From the NCBI GenBank assembly GCA_031279575.1, contig JAITIG010000104.1, positions 1 to 24,648 of the forward strand: a stretch of DNA of 24,648 bases, given 5' to 3'. Numbering within the stretch: the first letter of the stretch is position 1; each line of letters starts with the position of its first letter. Source of the stretch: Bifidobacteriaceae bacterium (lineage in GTDB: Bacteria; Actinomycetota; Actinomycetes; Actinomycetales; WQXJ01). The translations under genes and the position numbers were made by a program. This document shows, piece after piece, positions 1-7,173 of the stretch. Under the pieces are notes generated by a model. It did not search any database, was not told the origin of the DNA, and saw nothing but the letters and a program-made list of their open reading frames with translations.

Positions 1-231
1 GGGGCTGTCGCGGGGGGGGGGGCGTGGGCCGCCCCCGGCGGGGTTTGGCGCCACCGGCGGCCGCTTTACAACGCCGCATTGACGGCGGCCGATTGGGCCG
101 CCTGGGCGGCCGCGGCCGCCCGCGGCCCCGGCTCGGCCGGGGCGGAGCAGGCCGCGGCCGTGGCCCAAGAGTGCGCCGAGGCGATGATCGCCCTGCACGC
201 CTCCCTAGTCCGCCACCACACCCCCGCGTAA
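1..231 (+). CDS. 3' end of a truncated hypothetical gene
   Basis: Frame 1 is open from the first base and ends at TAA (229-231), giving 76 C-terminal residues. The start lies outside the window. The fragment is rich in Ala, Gly and Trp, has several Trp residues and is predicted helical (ADWAAW, AVAQECAEAMIALHASLV). I recognise no domain. It points towards the leftward dctQ gene, so the two are convergent. A reverse-strand ORF over the same bases (66-299) looks like a GC shadow. Function unknown; that it is coding at all is moderately likely, based on the helical pattern and the plausible convergent layout. Confidence 0.45.
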   Translation, partial: GAVAGGGAWAAPGGVWRHRRPLYNAALTAADWAAWAAAAARGPGSAGAEQAAAVAQECAEAMIALHASLVRHHTPA

Positions 232-356
232 ACCCCGCCCCAGCCAACACCCAGACGACGCCGCATTGGGGCACGGGGATGCCTTCGCGGCCGTGTCAAA
301 CCACCTCGGGCCAGCGCAGGCCGTGAAGCAGTTGCCCCCGAGAGCCGCGCGCGGTG

Positions 357-902
357 TCAGGCCTCAGGCTCCTGGCGGTCCGCCGCGCCCGCCCGCCGCC
401 CGGCTGTCGCGGTTTTCGCCAAGGAGATCAGCAACTCGCCGGACAGGACAACCAGGCCCAGCGCGATGGCCAGGCGGCTCGGCCAAGTCGGCGCGATGAT
501 GAGGCCGATTCTCGCCTCGTGCACCGCCAGCGCGGCGAAGAAGCTGTGGAATGCGGCCGCTGCCAGCGCCAGGCAAACCGCCAAAGAGAAGCCCTCCGCC
601 ACTATCTTGACGGCCCGTCGGGGACGCGGAGCCAGCCGCTCGGTCAGGAGTTTCACCTGGATCATGGCATCGTCCCGCTGGGTCGCTGGCAAGCCCAGAA
701 AGACAGCCGCCGCGACTGACAACTCGACCAACTCGTACAGCCCGGGGACCGAGGCCCCCGAACTGACTCGGACAGTCACGTCGACCACTATCGCCGCCAT
801 GATGGCCATGGTCAGAGTCGACGCGAGGACGCCCAGGATGCCGCTGGCGCCGTGGCAGGCGCGTCTGGCCAGGCTCAGGACTCTCACTGTCACCGCTATC
901 AC
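357..902 (-). CDS. dctQ: TRAP transporter small permease (DctQ family)
   Basis: The 181-residue protein has four hydrophobic segments (about 20-45, 55-75, 95-120 and 135-160), the length and topology of the small membrane subunit of tripartite ATP-independent periplasmic transporters. The motif region LPATQRDDAMIQVKLLTERL resembles the cytoplasmic-loop motif of DctQ proteins. It starts with GTG, and that codon overlaps the TGA of the upstream dctM (GTGA), so translation is probably coupled. It is last in the operon. The usual order is dctP-dctQ-dctM; here dctM precedes dctQ. DctQ and DctM together form the Na+-driven membrane component that accepts substrate from DctP. Confidence 0.88.
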   Translation of the reverse strand: MIAVTVRVLSLARRACHGASGILGVLASTLTMAIMAAIVVDVTVRVSSGASVPGLYELVELSVAAAVFLGLPATQRDDAMIQVKLLTERLAPRPRRAVKIVAEGFSLAVCLALAAAAFHSFFAALAVHEARIGLIIAPTWPSRLAIALGLVVLSGELLISLAKTATAGRRAGAADRQEPEA

Positions 903-2251
903 ATCATCCGATCTGGGAGGAAGAGAACAATGTCGGGGAAAAGCATGATTAAGGCCACGAAAACGAGATCCGCCGCCAGGAACGGCAGCACGCCCCGGAA
1001 CGCGTCTTCGGCTTTGACCCCGGGAACGCTAGATCCGATGACGAAGGCGTTCATCCCGACCGGCGGGGTCACCATGCCGATCTCGATCAGCTTGACGGCC
1101 AAGACTCCGAACACGATCGGGTCGTAGCCGATGGCGTCGATGACGGGAAACACCACCGGCACAAAGACCAGCACAATCGACACCGAATCCAAGATCATGC
1201 CCAGTGGCACCATCGCGGCCAGGACAACCAGGACGAGGATCCAACCGGGGACGGGCAGGCCCGCCGCCCAGACGGCGAAGGCGCTGGGGACCCCGAGCCG
1301 CACCATCAAAAAGGTCAGCATCGCTCCGCCGACCACGATCAGGAAGACCGCGCTGGTCAGGCTGGCCGACTCGACCAAAGAGGTGACGACAGCTCGCAGG
1401 CGGGTCTCGCCGCTCTTGCGCCGTGAGGCCAGCAGGATCACCAGGGCGGCCAGCGCCCCGATTCCCCCCGCCTCTGTGGCTGTGTAGAGCCCGGTGTACA
1501 TGCCCACCACTACGACACCGAAGAGGGCCAGCACTTTGATGAGAGAGAGGTATTTGCGCCGGTCGAAGGCGGCCCGGCCGGTTGTTCCCCTGGCCTGGCC
1601 GGACCAGCGGTCGCGCCGTTCGCGACCCACCAGAGCCGGGTTGCGCACGGCCAGGACCACCGCGATCGCACTGTAGAGGACGGCGGAGATGATCCCGGGG
1701 ATAATGCCCGCGATGAGGAGTTTGCCAATCGACGTGCCGGTGACAACGCCGTAGAGCACCATAGCCACGCTCGGCGGGATCATGATGCCAAGCGTCCCGG
1801 CGATGGCGATCGCCCCGGCGCCGAAGCGCTTGTTGTATCCATGGGCCACCATCTCCTCGATGGTGGCCTTGCCGACCGAGGCCACGGTGGCAACGCTCGA
1901 TCCGGTGATTGCCGCGAAGCCGGCGCAAGCGAAGATCCCGGCTATCGCGAGGCTGCCCGGCAACCGGCGAAGATGGTGCTCGATAAGGTCGAACAAGTCG
2001 CCGGCGATGCCGGCCCTCTGGGCGAAGGTCCCCATCAACACGAACAAGGGGACCACGGCCAAGGCGTAGTCTGCCGTCGCGTTGAAGACCGCGCCGCCCA
2101 GCGCGCTCTGCGACATCCCCGCGCCCGAGGCGACAGTCAGCCCGATGGTCGACGCGCCGATCAGGGCGAAGGCGATCGGCACGCCGAGCAGGATCAAGGC
2201 GACGAGGAGCACTAGGACGCCCAGGAAGACCAGGCAGGCAGTCAAGCTCAC
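899..2251 (-). CDS. dctM: TRAP transporter large permease (DctM family)
   Basis: This 450-residue, highly hydrophobic protein has about 12 membrane segments, as expected for the DctM channel subunit. Family-like stretches are GVPIAFALIG near the N-terminus, IMIPPSVAMVLYGVVTGTSIGKL (about 155-178), MILDSVSIVLVFVPVVFPVI and KLIEIGMVTPPVGMNAFVI near the C-terminus, the last a strong DctM signature. The GTG start at 2251 has a good Shine-Dalgarno (GAGGGGG at 2259-2265). It lies 31 nt after dctP and overlaps dctQ by 4 nt. Substrate cannot be read from this subunit; context suggests a carboxylate such as an acidic amino acid or 5-oxoproline. Confidence 0.93.
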   Translation of the reverse strand: MSLTACLVFLGVLVLLVALILLGVPIAFALIGASTIGLTVASGAGMSQSALGGAVFNATADYALAVVPLFVLMGTFAQRAGIAGDLFDLIEHHLRRLPGSLAIAGIFACAGFAAITGSSVATVASVGKATIEEMVAHGYNKRFGAGAIAIAGTLGIMIPPSVAMVLYGVVTGTSIGKLLIAGIIPGIISAVLYSAIAVVLAVRNPALVGRERRDRWSGQARGTTGRAAFDRRKYLSLIKVLALFGVVVVGMYTGLYTATEAGGIGALAALVILLASRRKSGETRLRAVVTSLVESASLTSAVFLIVVGGAMLTFLMVRLGVPSAFAVWAAGLPVPGWILVLVVLAAMVPLGMILDSVSIVLVFVPVVFPVIDAIGYDPIVFGVLAVKLIEIGMVTPPVGMNAFVIGSSVPGVKAEDAFRGVLPFLAADLVFVALIMLFPDIVLFLPDRMM

Positions 2252-2282
2252 CGTGAGTCCCCCTCGCGCCCTGTTGGAACAC

Positions 2283-3407
2283 TCAGAAGCGAGCCGCGCA
2301 TTCGGCGACGCCGTCAGTTGGCAGGCCGAATTCTTGGTCGTAGGCGCTCATAGCGTCCACATAGGCCCGTTCGAAGGCTGTGGCCGCATCGCCGCCGCCG
2401 ACGCGCTCGCGCCAAGCTTGCAGCAGGTCGTCGCCGAGCACGTCGGCCCAGGCCTGGCGTTCGGTGTCGCCCCAGACGCTGACCGTGCCGCCGGCCGCTG
2501 CGATGGTATCGCAGGCAGACGCGTAGGCGGCCGCCTCGAAACCAAAATAGGCGTCGATGGCGTCAGCGGCTTTGTCTTGCATGATCTTCTTGACATCCTC
2601 GCTCAGGCCGTCCCAGGTGTCGGCGTTGATCGAGACGGGGTAGGTCGACAGCAGTCCTTGGCGTGGATTGGCGACGTATGGCGCGACCTCGTAGAGCGCG
2701 GCCACCTCGATCGAGTCGAGCAGAATTCCCGAGTACGAGTCGACCACTCCGCGTTGGAGGGATTCGTAGAGTTCGTTGAACACGATCGAGACTGGGTTGG
2801 CGCCGACCTCGGCCAGGGTGACCGAAAAGGATCCGGCGGCCCGGATGGACCTGCCTTTGAGATCGCCGATCGACGAGATGGGCTTGTCTTTGGCGCCCAG
2901 AAGCGCGTCTCGGGCCGGCAGGAAGAACAGAGGCACAACGTTGTTGCGCGCGTATTCGGCCTTCATCTCGGACGATGACTCGTACATGTCCCGCAGGGAG
3001 AGCATGGCGGCTTTGGCGTTGGGGGCGAGGTACGGCACTCCCGTGATCGAGGTGAACGGCAGCTGGCTCTCGTAGTACAGCGCGCCAACAAAGCCGATGT
3101 CGGCGCGCCCGTCGCCGGTGCCCTGCAGGGTGTCGTCTGCGGCCAGCAAGGCGGCGTTCCAATGGAACGTGAAGGTGATCGCGCCGTCGGTCGCCTCGGT
3201 GACCGAGTCGGCCCAGGACTTCAGAGTTTGCGACAGCGAAGACCCTTCGGGCGCGAAGACCGAGAAGGCCAGGTCTTGCGCGGTGGCGGTTGTCCCGGTC
3301 TTGTCCGCCGGGTCGGCCACCACCCCGTCGCCGCAGGCTGCGGCCGCCAGCGCGAGGGGGGCCAACGCGATCCAAGCGGTCAGGCGTGTCTTGGTGGAAG
3401 TCTTCAT
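2283..3407 (-). CDS. dctP: TRAP transporter substrate-binding lipoprotein (DctP family)
   Basis: The chosen ATG at 3407 gives 374 residues and follows AAAGGAAA by about 9 nt; a TTG at 3425 in the same frame lies upstream of that site and is less likely. The N-terminus is a lipoprotein signal (MKTSTKTRLT, hydrophobic core, lipobox-like LAAAAC with Cys25). The mature part matches DctP solute receptors: GDGRADIGFVGALYY, a GRSIRAAGSFSVTLAEVGANPVSI segment of the substrate-clamping arginine type, and FNELYESLQRGVVDSYSG. It captures ligand outside the cell for DctM/DctQ. It follows the cyclase gene after 14 nt. Ligand identity is inferred only from the neighbouring enzyme. Confidence 0.9.
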   Translation of the reverse strand: MKTSTKTRLTAWIALAPLALAAAACGDGVVADPADKTGTTATAQDLAFSVFAPEGSSLSQTLKSWADSVTEATDGAITFTFHWNAALLAADDTLQGTGDGRADIGFVGALYYESQLPFTSITGVPYLAPNAKAAMLSLRDMYESSSEMKAEYARNNVVPLFFLPARDALLGAKDKPISSIGDLKGRSIRAAGSFSVTLAEVGANPVSIVFNELYESLQRGVVDSYSGILLDSIEVAALYEVAPYVANPRQGLLSTYPVSINADTWDGLSEDVKKIMQDKAADAIDAYFGFEAAAYASACDTIAAAGGTVSVWGDTERQAWADVLGDDLLQAWRERVGGGDAATAFERAYVDAMSAYDQEFGLPTDGVAECAARF

Positions 3408-3421
3408 GGTGGGTTTTCCTT

Positions 3422-4444
3422 TCAATGGCCGGGCGAGTCGAGCGTGGATTGGGCTACTTCGACAAGGGTGTTGAGCATTTGGACGTAAGCCAGCTGGCCC
3501 GGCAGCGGCACGCCGTCATCGGCGATCTCGGGCGTGCCGAAGGCGCCGTCGAGGGCGCCGGCGTCGATGCACGCGCGGAGCATGCGGTCAAGGTCGGACG
3601 GTGTCAGCATGGCCCGCTGCGCGCCGGTCATGAAGGCGGTCATGGCCCCGACCGCGTAGCCGCCCCAATCGGATATCGCCGCGACCAAGAACTCGTCGGT
3701 TGCCAGCACCGTGGTCGAGCCCCCGCCGCAGCCGCACTGGCACTTGCGGCCGGCCGGCATGATGTCGCGGATCTCTTCCGCCACGACGCCGAAGCCGGCC
3801 TCGTTGCCGCCATCGCCGATACCGAATGTGAGGATCCCCTTCGCGGCGGCACGCGAGAAGTACTCGTCGGGTTTTGTGTGGAGGGCGTCGTAGTCGATGC
3901 CCGTGGCGCCGTGGATGATGCCTTTGGCGTTGGGCGCGAGTTTCTCGATGGCGATCATGATCGCGGGGTCGAGCCGGCCCATCAGGTCCTCGGCGTGGGC
4001 CGCGGCCTCGGCGCGGTCGATGGGGCTGACCTCGAAAGTCACGGCGTGGGCTTGAGCTGGTTGGCCCGGCCGCCGGTAGTTCATCCCGGCAGCTCGCACG
4101 GTGGCGCGGATGGGTGGCTCAGCGCGGGCCTCCGAGAGGATGGTGACTTCGAGCCCGAACCCGAAGTGCAAGGCGCGGGCCAGGGCGACGGCGCCCGGGA
4201 TGCCGTCAACCTCGGAATGCGGCAGCACGGGCGGGCCTCCGGCCCCGGTCAGTATGACAACGTTTGCGCCCGGCTCTGCCGCCTCGGCGAACGCCCGCAC
4301 CGCCCGGGTGACCAAGGGCTCGCCGTACTTGCGGCGCACGGCGCCATAGAGGCGGTGCATGGCGCCGCGGGGCAAGTTGCCCGAGGCCGGGCGCATCTCG
4401 ACGGTGGCAAGGCGATCGATGTACTCTCCCAAGACTTGCGGCAT
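3422..4444 (-). CDS. D-glutamate cyclase-like protein (DUF4392)
   Basis: The 340-residue protein matches the bacterial short form of the D-glutamate cyclase family (Pfam PF14336), known in animals as the C-terminal part of DGLUCY, which converts D-glutamate to 5-oxo-D-proline. Visible family motifs are IAIEKLAPNAKG (165-175), FGIGDGGNEAGFG (207-219) and ISDWGGYAVGAM (257-268). The N-terminal GAGGPPVLPHSEVDGIPGAVALARAL segment fits the family too. The ATG at 4444 is chosen because GGAGGAACC directly precedes it; the longer open frame to 4591 crosses the promoter region. Residues 235-239 carry a Cys-rich CQCGC stretch in a loop. It is the first gene of the operon with dctPMQ. Substrate is known for animal members and inferred here. 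Confidence 0.82.
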   Translation of the reverse strand: MPQVLGEYIDRLATVEMRPASGNLPRGAMHRLYGAVRRKYGEPLVTRAVRAFAEAAEPGANVVILTGAGGPPVLPHSEVDGIPGAVALARALHFGFGLEVTILSEARAEPPIRATVRAAGMNYRRPGQPAQAHAVTFEVSPIDRAEAAAHAEDLMGRLDPAIMIAIEKLAPNAKGIIHGATGIDYDALHTKPDEYFSRAAAKGILTFGIGDGGNEAGFGVVAEEIRDIMPAGRKCQCGCGGGSTTVLATDEFLVAAISDWGGYAVGAMTAFMTGAQRAMLTPSDLDRMLRACIDAGALDGAFGTPEIADDGVPLPGQLAYVQMLNTLVEVAQSTLDSPGH

Positions 4445-4486
4445 GGTTCCTCCAGTGGGTGGGATTGGACTGCGGGGTTGACGCCT

Positions 4487-4516
4487 AAGGTAAAGTTCCT
4501 TGCGGAGCGATGTAAA
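4487..4516 (-). promoter_or_regulatory. Candidate promoter of the cyclase-TRAP operon
   Basis: On the minus strand a -35 TTTACA (4511-4516) and a -10 TACCTT (4487-4492) are separated by 18 nt. This is a good match to the vegetative TTGACA/TANNNT pattern of actinobacteria. It would give a leader of about 35 nt before the ATG at 4444, leaving room for the strong ribosome site. Not experimentally supported. Confidence 0.5.
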
Positions 4517-4549
4517 CATGTTGTTGAGCTTTTTTACACAAACGTTACA
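4511..4549. promoter_or_regulatory. Possible operator cluster in the divergent spacer
   Basis: This AT-rich island in a GC-rich window holds the perfect palindromes AACATGTT (4515-4522) and AACGTT (4541-4546). It also holds three TGTAA/TTACA elements: 4511-4515, 4534-4538 and 4545-4549, the first inverted relative to the other two. The first overlaps the -35 of the leftward promoter. The divergent neighbour encodes a PAS-HTH regulator, so it is a plausible binding region, but no site is known for this protein. Confidence 0.35.
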
Positions 4550-4565
4550 AGAAGCTGGAGTTTGA

Positions 4566-5312
4566 ATGAACAAACAGGGGCCGCGCCCCATCCCCGCCCA
4601 AGGCCGTCCCGCCGACCTCTCGCTCCAGCCGCCTTGGCTTAACGATGAGGATTACCAGGCAGAGGCCGTAAAAGTCGTCGCCCAGTTCAGCCCGATCGTC
4701 GAGCCTCTGGCCAAGGCTCTCGGCCCCAAGACCGAAGTCGTCTTGCACGATTTGTCGAAGCTGCCTGGCTCAATCGTGGCTATAGCGCAGTCCATCAGCG
4801 GGCGGCGGGTGGGCTCTCCCTCGACCAGCCTCGGCCTGACCACGATGTCGGCCAGCGAGCCGCCACCCCATTGGTTCAACTATCGGACCGAGATGCCAGG
4901 CGGGGTGGTTTGCCGCTCGTCGACCATCTTCCTGTACGGTGCCGCCGCCTTCCCGGTCGCGGCGCTGTGCATGAACACCGACGTCACCGAGGCGTTGCAA
5001 ATCCGGTCGCTGTTCGAGGCGGCAGTTGGCCCTTGGCCGCAGGCGGACCACCCGCCGGAGAACGAGGTCTTCTACGACAATCTGGTTTCCCTGACCGACG
5101 ACATCCTGCAGCGCTCAATCGCCTCGGTTGGCCGGCCGGTGGCAGCCATGACCAAGGCGCACAAGCTACGCGTCGTGGCCGAGCTGGACCAACGCGGGTT
5201 CTTCATTGTCCGCGAGGCCGCCGAGATCGCAGCTGAAGCGCTGGCGGTGACCCGCTACACCATCTACAACTACCTCAACGAGGTCCGCGACGACCCGGGC
5301 CGCCCGGCTTGA
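4566..5312 (+). CDS. YheO/DauR-like PAS-HTH transcriptional regulator
   Basis: This 248-residue protein has an N-terminal PAS-like YheO domain (about 34-145, including KALGPKTEVVLHDL and FPVAALCMNTDV). Its C-terminal helix-turn-helix (about 190-241) contains KLRVVAELDQRGFFIVREAAEIAAE and LAVTRYTIYNYLNEVR, as in PF08348/PF13309 proteins. The family includes DauR, the regulator of D-arginine use in Pseudomonas aeruginosa, and many members sit beside amino-acid catabolic genes. The ATG has GGAG (4557-4560) at 5-nt spacing. It is divergent from the cyclase-TRAP operon and 39 nt upstream of the Ldh_2 gene. I infer that it senses a D-amino acid or product through the PAS domain and controls both arms. 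Confidence 0.85.
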   Translation: MNKQGPRPIPAQGRPADLSLQPPWLNDEDYQAEAVKVVAQFSPIVEPLAKALGPKTEVVLHDLSKLPGSIVAIAQSISGRRVGSPSTSLGLTTMSASEPPPHWFNYRTEMPGGVVCRSSTIFLYGAAAFPVAALCMNTDVTEALQIRSLFEAAVGPWPQADHPPENEVFYDNLVSLTDDILQRSIASVGRPVAAMTKAHKLRVVAELDQRGFFIVREAAEIAAEALAVTRYTIYNYLNEVRDDPGRPA

Positions 5313-5351
5313 GTCGCCCCGTCGAACCTGTCGGTGCCCGAAGGAGGCCCA

Positions 5352-6380
5352 GTGAGAGTCGCAATCGACGACTTGCGCGCCAAAGTGCGGCGCGCCGTCC
5401 GCCAGCTCGGCTACCCAGAGGGGGAAGCCGGTGTCATCGTCGACGTGCTGATCTACGCCCAGCTGCGCGGCAACAACCAAGGGCTCGCCAAACTCGCCAC
5501 AGGGGGCGTCCCCCGGGCTGGCCAGGCGGCGCCTTTCGCCGTCGTCAAGCAGGGCGATCTGAGCGCTTTGCTGACGGGCGGGCAGGCCATGGTGACGGCG
5601 GCCAAAGCGGCCGACCTCGCGGCCCGGATGGCGGCCGAGCGCGGCATCGGCCTGGTGGCGGCGAATGACTCGCTGGGCTCTTCCGGCGCCATCGGCTACT
5701 ACGCCAGGCGGATCGCCGAGGCGGGCTTGATCGGGTTCATCGCCGTCGGCACCGGCGCCTTGCGCGCCGTCGCGCCAACCGGCTCGGCTGAGCCGCGGCT
5801 CGGCACCAATCCGCTGGCTTACGCGTTTCCCTACGACGGCGGGGTGGTGGTCTTCGACACCGCCACCGCCGCGATGGCCCGCTTCGGCGTCATCGAGCAC
5901 TGGCTGCGAGGCGAACCCCTGCCGGAGGGCATGGCCTTTGACGGCGCTGGCCAGCCGACCACCGACCCGGCAGCCGTGCTTGGCGCCGAAGCGGGAGCCG
6001 GAGGGGCCGGCGGCGCGGTGACTCCCTTCGGGGGGCACCGCGGCTATGGGCTCTCGCTGGCTGTGCAACTGCTGGGAGGCCCCTTCGCTCTGGCCGCTTT
6101 CCCGGGCGCAGCTGGCGCAGGCGGGCAGGGCTTCCTCGCGCTGGCGCTGGACCCAGGCTTGCTCAGCGGGCGCCAGGAGTATATGGCGCGCGCCAGCGAA
6201 CTGGTCGCCAGCGTCAAGGCGGCCCGGCCCCTGCCTGGGCAGCAGGTGCTCATGCCCGGGGAGAGGGGCGACCAAGTCGCGCGCCAGGCCGAGGAGATGG
6301 GCTACTTGGACATAGCCGATGGCATCTGGCTCAAGTTCCTCGAGTTGTTGGGCGAGGGGCCGGCTGAAGACTGCCCGTGA
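5352..6380 (+). CDS. Ldh_2 (malate/L-lactate dehydrogenase-type) oxidoreductase, NNQG variant
   Basis: The GTG at 5352 follows AAGGAGG (5341-5347) and gives 342 residues; an in-frame GTG at 5334 has no such site. The fold is the Ldh_2 family (PF02615) of NAD(P)-dependent 2-oxoacid and cyclic-imine reductases. Conserved pieces are LGTNPLAYAFP (150-160), FDTATAAMARFG (168-179) and FGGHRGYGLSLAVQLLGG (226-243). The family's usual LRGVDSHG stretch reads LRGNNQG (38-44), so the catalytic His is Gln. The usual SNHFG stretch reads NDSLGSSG (105-112), so the second His is also absent. It may be a distinct subfamily with its own chemistry. It lies downstream of the YheO-like regulator, probably co-transcribed, so a role in D-amino-acid or pyroglutamate metabolism is inferred. 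Substrate unknown. Confidence 0.8.
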   Translation: MRVAIDDLRAKVRRAVRQLGYPEGEAGVIVDVLIYAQLRGNNQGLAKLATGGVPRAGQAAPFAVVKQGDLSALLTGGQAMVTAAKAADLAARMAAERGIGLVAANDSLGSSGAIGYYARRIAEAGLIGFIAVGTGALRAVAPTGSAEPRLGTNPLAYAFPYDGGVVVFDTATAAMARFGVIEHWLRGEPLPEGMAFDGAGQPTTDPAAVLGAEAGAGGAGGAVTPFGGHRGYGLSLAVQLLGGPFALAAFPGAAGAGGQGFLALALDPGLLSGRQEYMARASELVASVKAARPLPGQQVLMPGERGDQVARQAEEMGYLDIADGIWLKFLELLGEGPAEDCP

Positions 6381-6400
6381 CGGGGGCCGGGGTGGGGGTG

Positions 6401-6424
6401 AAGTTCAGGTTGAGGTTTAGGTTT
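6401..6424 (+). repeat. Short hexamer tandem repeat (AGGTTN, four units)
   Basis: Four consecutive 6-nt units AAGTTC-AGGTTG-AGGTTT-AGGTTT lie in the spacer between the Ldh_2 and MerR genes, just after a G-rich run (6381-6400). It looks like simple-sequence slippage. No gene or known site is attached to it. Confidence 0.5.
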
Positions 6425-6449
6425 GTGGCGGGCGGACCGGCGTGGCGCG

Positions 6450-6478
6450 TTGACCAAACTGGGGGATGGGCCTAGCGT
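6450..6478 (+). promoter_or_regulatory. Candidate promoter of the MerR-family gene
   Basis: TTGACC (6450-6455) and TAGCGT (6473-6478) are separated by exactly 17 nt, a strong vegetative promoter match. Transcription would start near 6485, which excludes the ATG at 6466 as a start and supports initiation at 6550 or 6559. Confidence 0.6.
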
Positions 6479-6549
6479 CAAACAGTGGAGGCCGGCGCGG
6501 CCCCGGGGAGGGCCCCGGGGCGGGGACCGGCGCAAGAGCGAGGGAGACG

Positions 6550-7116
6550 GTGACGCGGATGGCCACAACAGGCGGCGGGCCGGTGGGACGCCAGGGCTTG
6601 CTGTTCGGCGAGCGCGTCACCGACGAGGCGGTCGGCTTCCGCGGCCCCACCGCCTGCCGCGCCGCCGGCATCACCTACCGGCAACTCGACTACTGGGCCC
6701 GCACCGGCCTGGTCGAGCCGAGCGTGCGCCCCGCCACCGGCTCCGGCACCCAGCGGCTCTACAACTTCCGCGACATCCTGGTGCTAAAAATTGTCAAACG
6801 CCTGCTCGACACCGGCGTCTCGCTGCACCAGATCCGCCTCGCCGTGCAGCACCTGCGCGATCGCGGCGTCGAAGACCTGGCCACGGTGACGCTGATGTCA
6901 GACGGCGCCTCGGTCTACGAGTGCGCCAACGCCGACGAGATGTTTGACCTGGTGCAAGGCGGCCAAGGCGTGTTCGGGATCGCCGTCTGCCGGGTTTGGC
7001 GGGAAGTCGAGGGCACGCTGGCGGAACTCCCCTCGGAGCGCTCCCAAGCCACCGCCCCGACCGCCGCCCCGGTCGACGAGTTGGCGGCGCGCCGCCTGCG
7101 CCGGCGCGTTTCGTAG
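6550..7116 (+). CDS. MerR-family transcriptional regulator (Rv1830-like)
   Basis: The MerR winged helix occupies about residues 29-100 and contains FRGPTACRAAGITYRQLDYWARTGLVEPS, then GSGTQRLYNFRDILVLKIVKRLLDTGVSLHQIR. This is the very conserved actinobacterial MerR type related to Mycobacterium Rv1830, which lies near the garA/FtsR-type MerR region there. The C-terminal part (LATVTLMSDGASVYECANADEMFDLVQGGQGVFGIAVCRVWREVEG) is typical of that group and not a metal-binding tail. The GTG at 6550 (AGGGA 4 nt upstream) gives 188 residues; the ATG at 6559 is an alternative. Function is probably cell-cycle or growth-related regulation, inferred from the family; its target is not visible. Confidence 0.85.
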   Translation: MTRMATTGGGPVGRQGLLFGERVTDEAVGFRGPTACRAAGITYRQLDYWARTGLVEPSVRPATGSGTQRLYNFRDILVLKIVKRLLDTGVSLHQIRLAVQHLRDRGVEDLATVTLMSDGASVYECANADEMFDLVQGGQGVFGIAVCRVWREVEGTLAELPSERSQATAPTAAPVDELAARRLRRRVS

Positions 7117-7161
7117 TCTGAGACCCGGCGCCAGCGCGCCCCGGGGCCGCCAGGGCGATCT

Positions 7162-7167
7162 TAGCCT
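7162..7167 (+). promoter_or_regulatory. Candidate -10 element, possible leaderless start
   Basis: TAGCCT (TANNNT) ends 6 nt before the GTG start at 7174, the spacing expected if transcription begins at the start codon. No convincing -35 or well-spaced ribosome site is present. Confidence 0.3.
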
Positions 7168-7173
7168 GAGGCG

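Noticed and set aside
232..356. Terminator or RNA gene between the first partial gene and dctQ
   Set aside because: Only short imperfect CGGCC/GGCCG pairings are seen, with no clear stem-loop, tRNA or conserved RNA features.
4477..4507. TTGACG as -35 for the rightward regulator gene
   Set aside because: No TANNNT hexamer occurs at 16-18 nt from it (GCGGAG is found), so no rightward promoter is called.
5166..6275. Minus-strand ORF of 369 codons opposite the Ldh_2 gene
   Set aside because: The + strand encodes clear Ldh_2 motifs with a good ribosome site; the reverse frame is compositionally a shadow.
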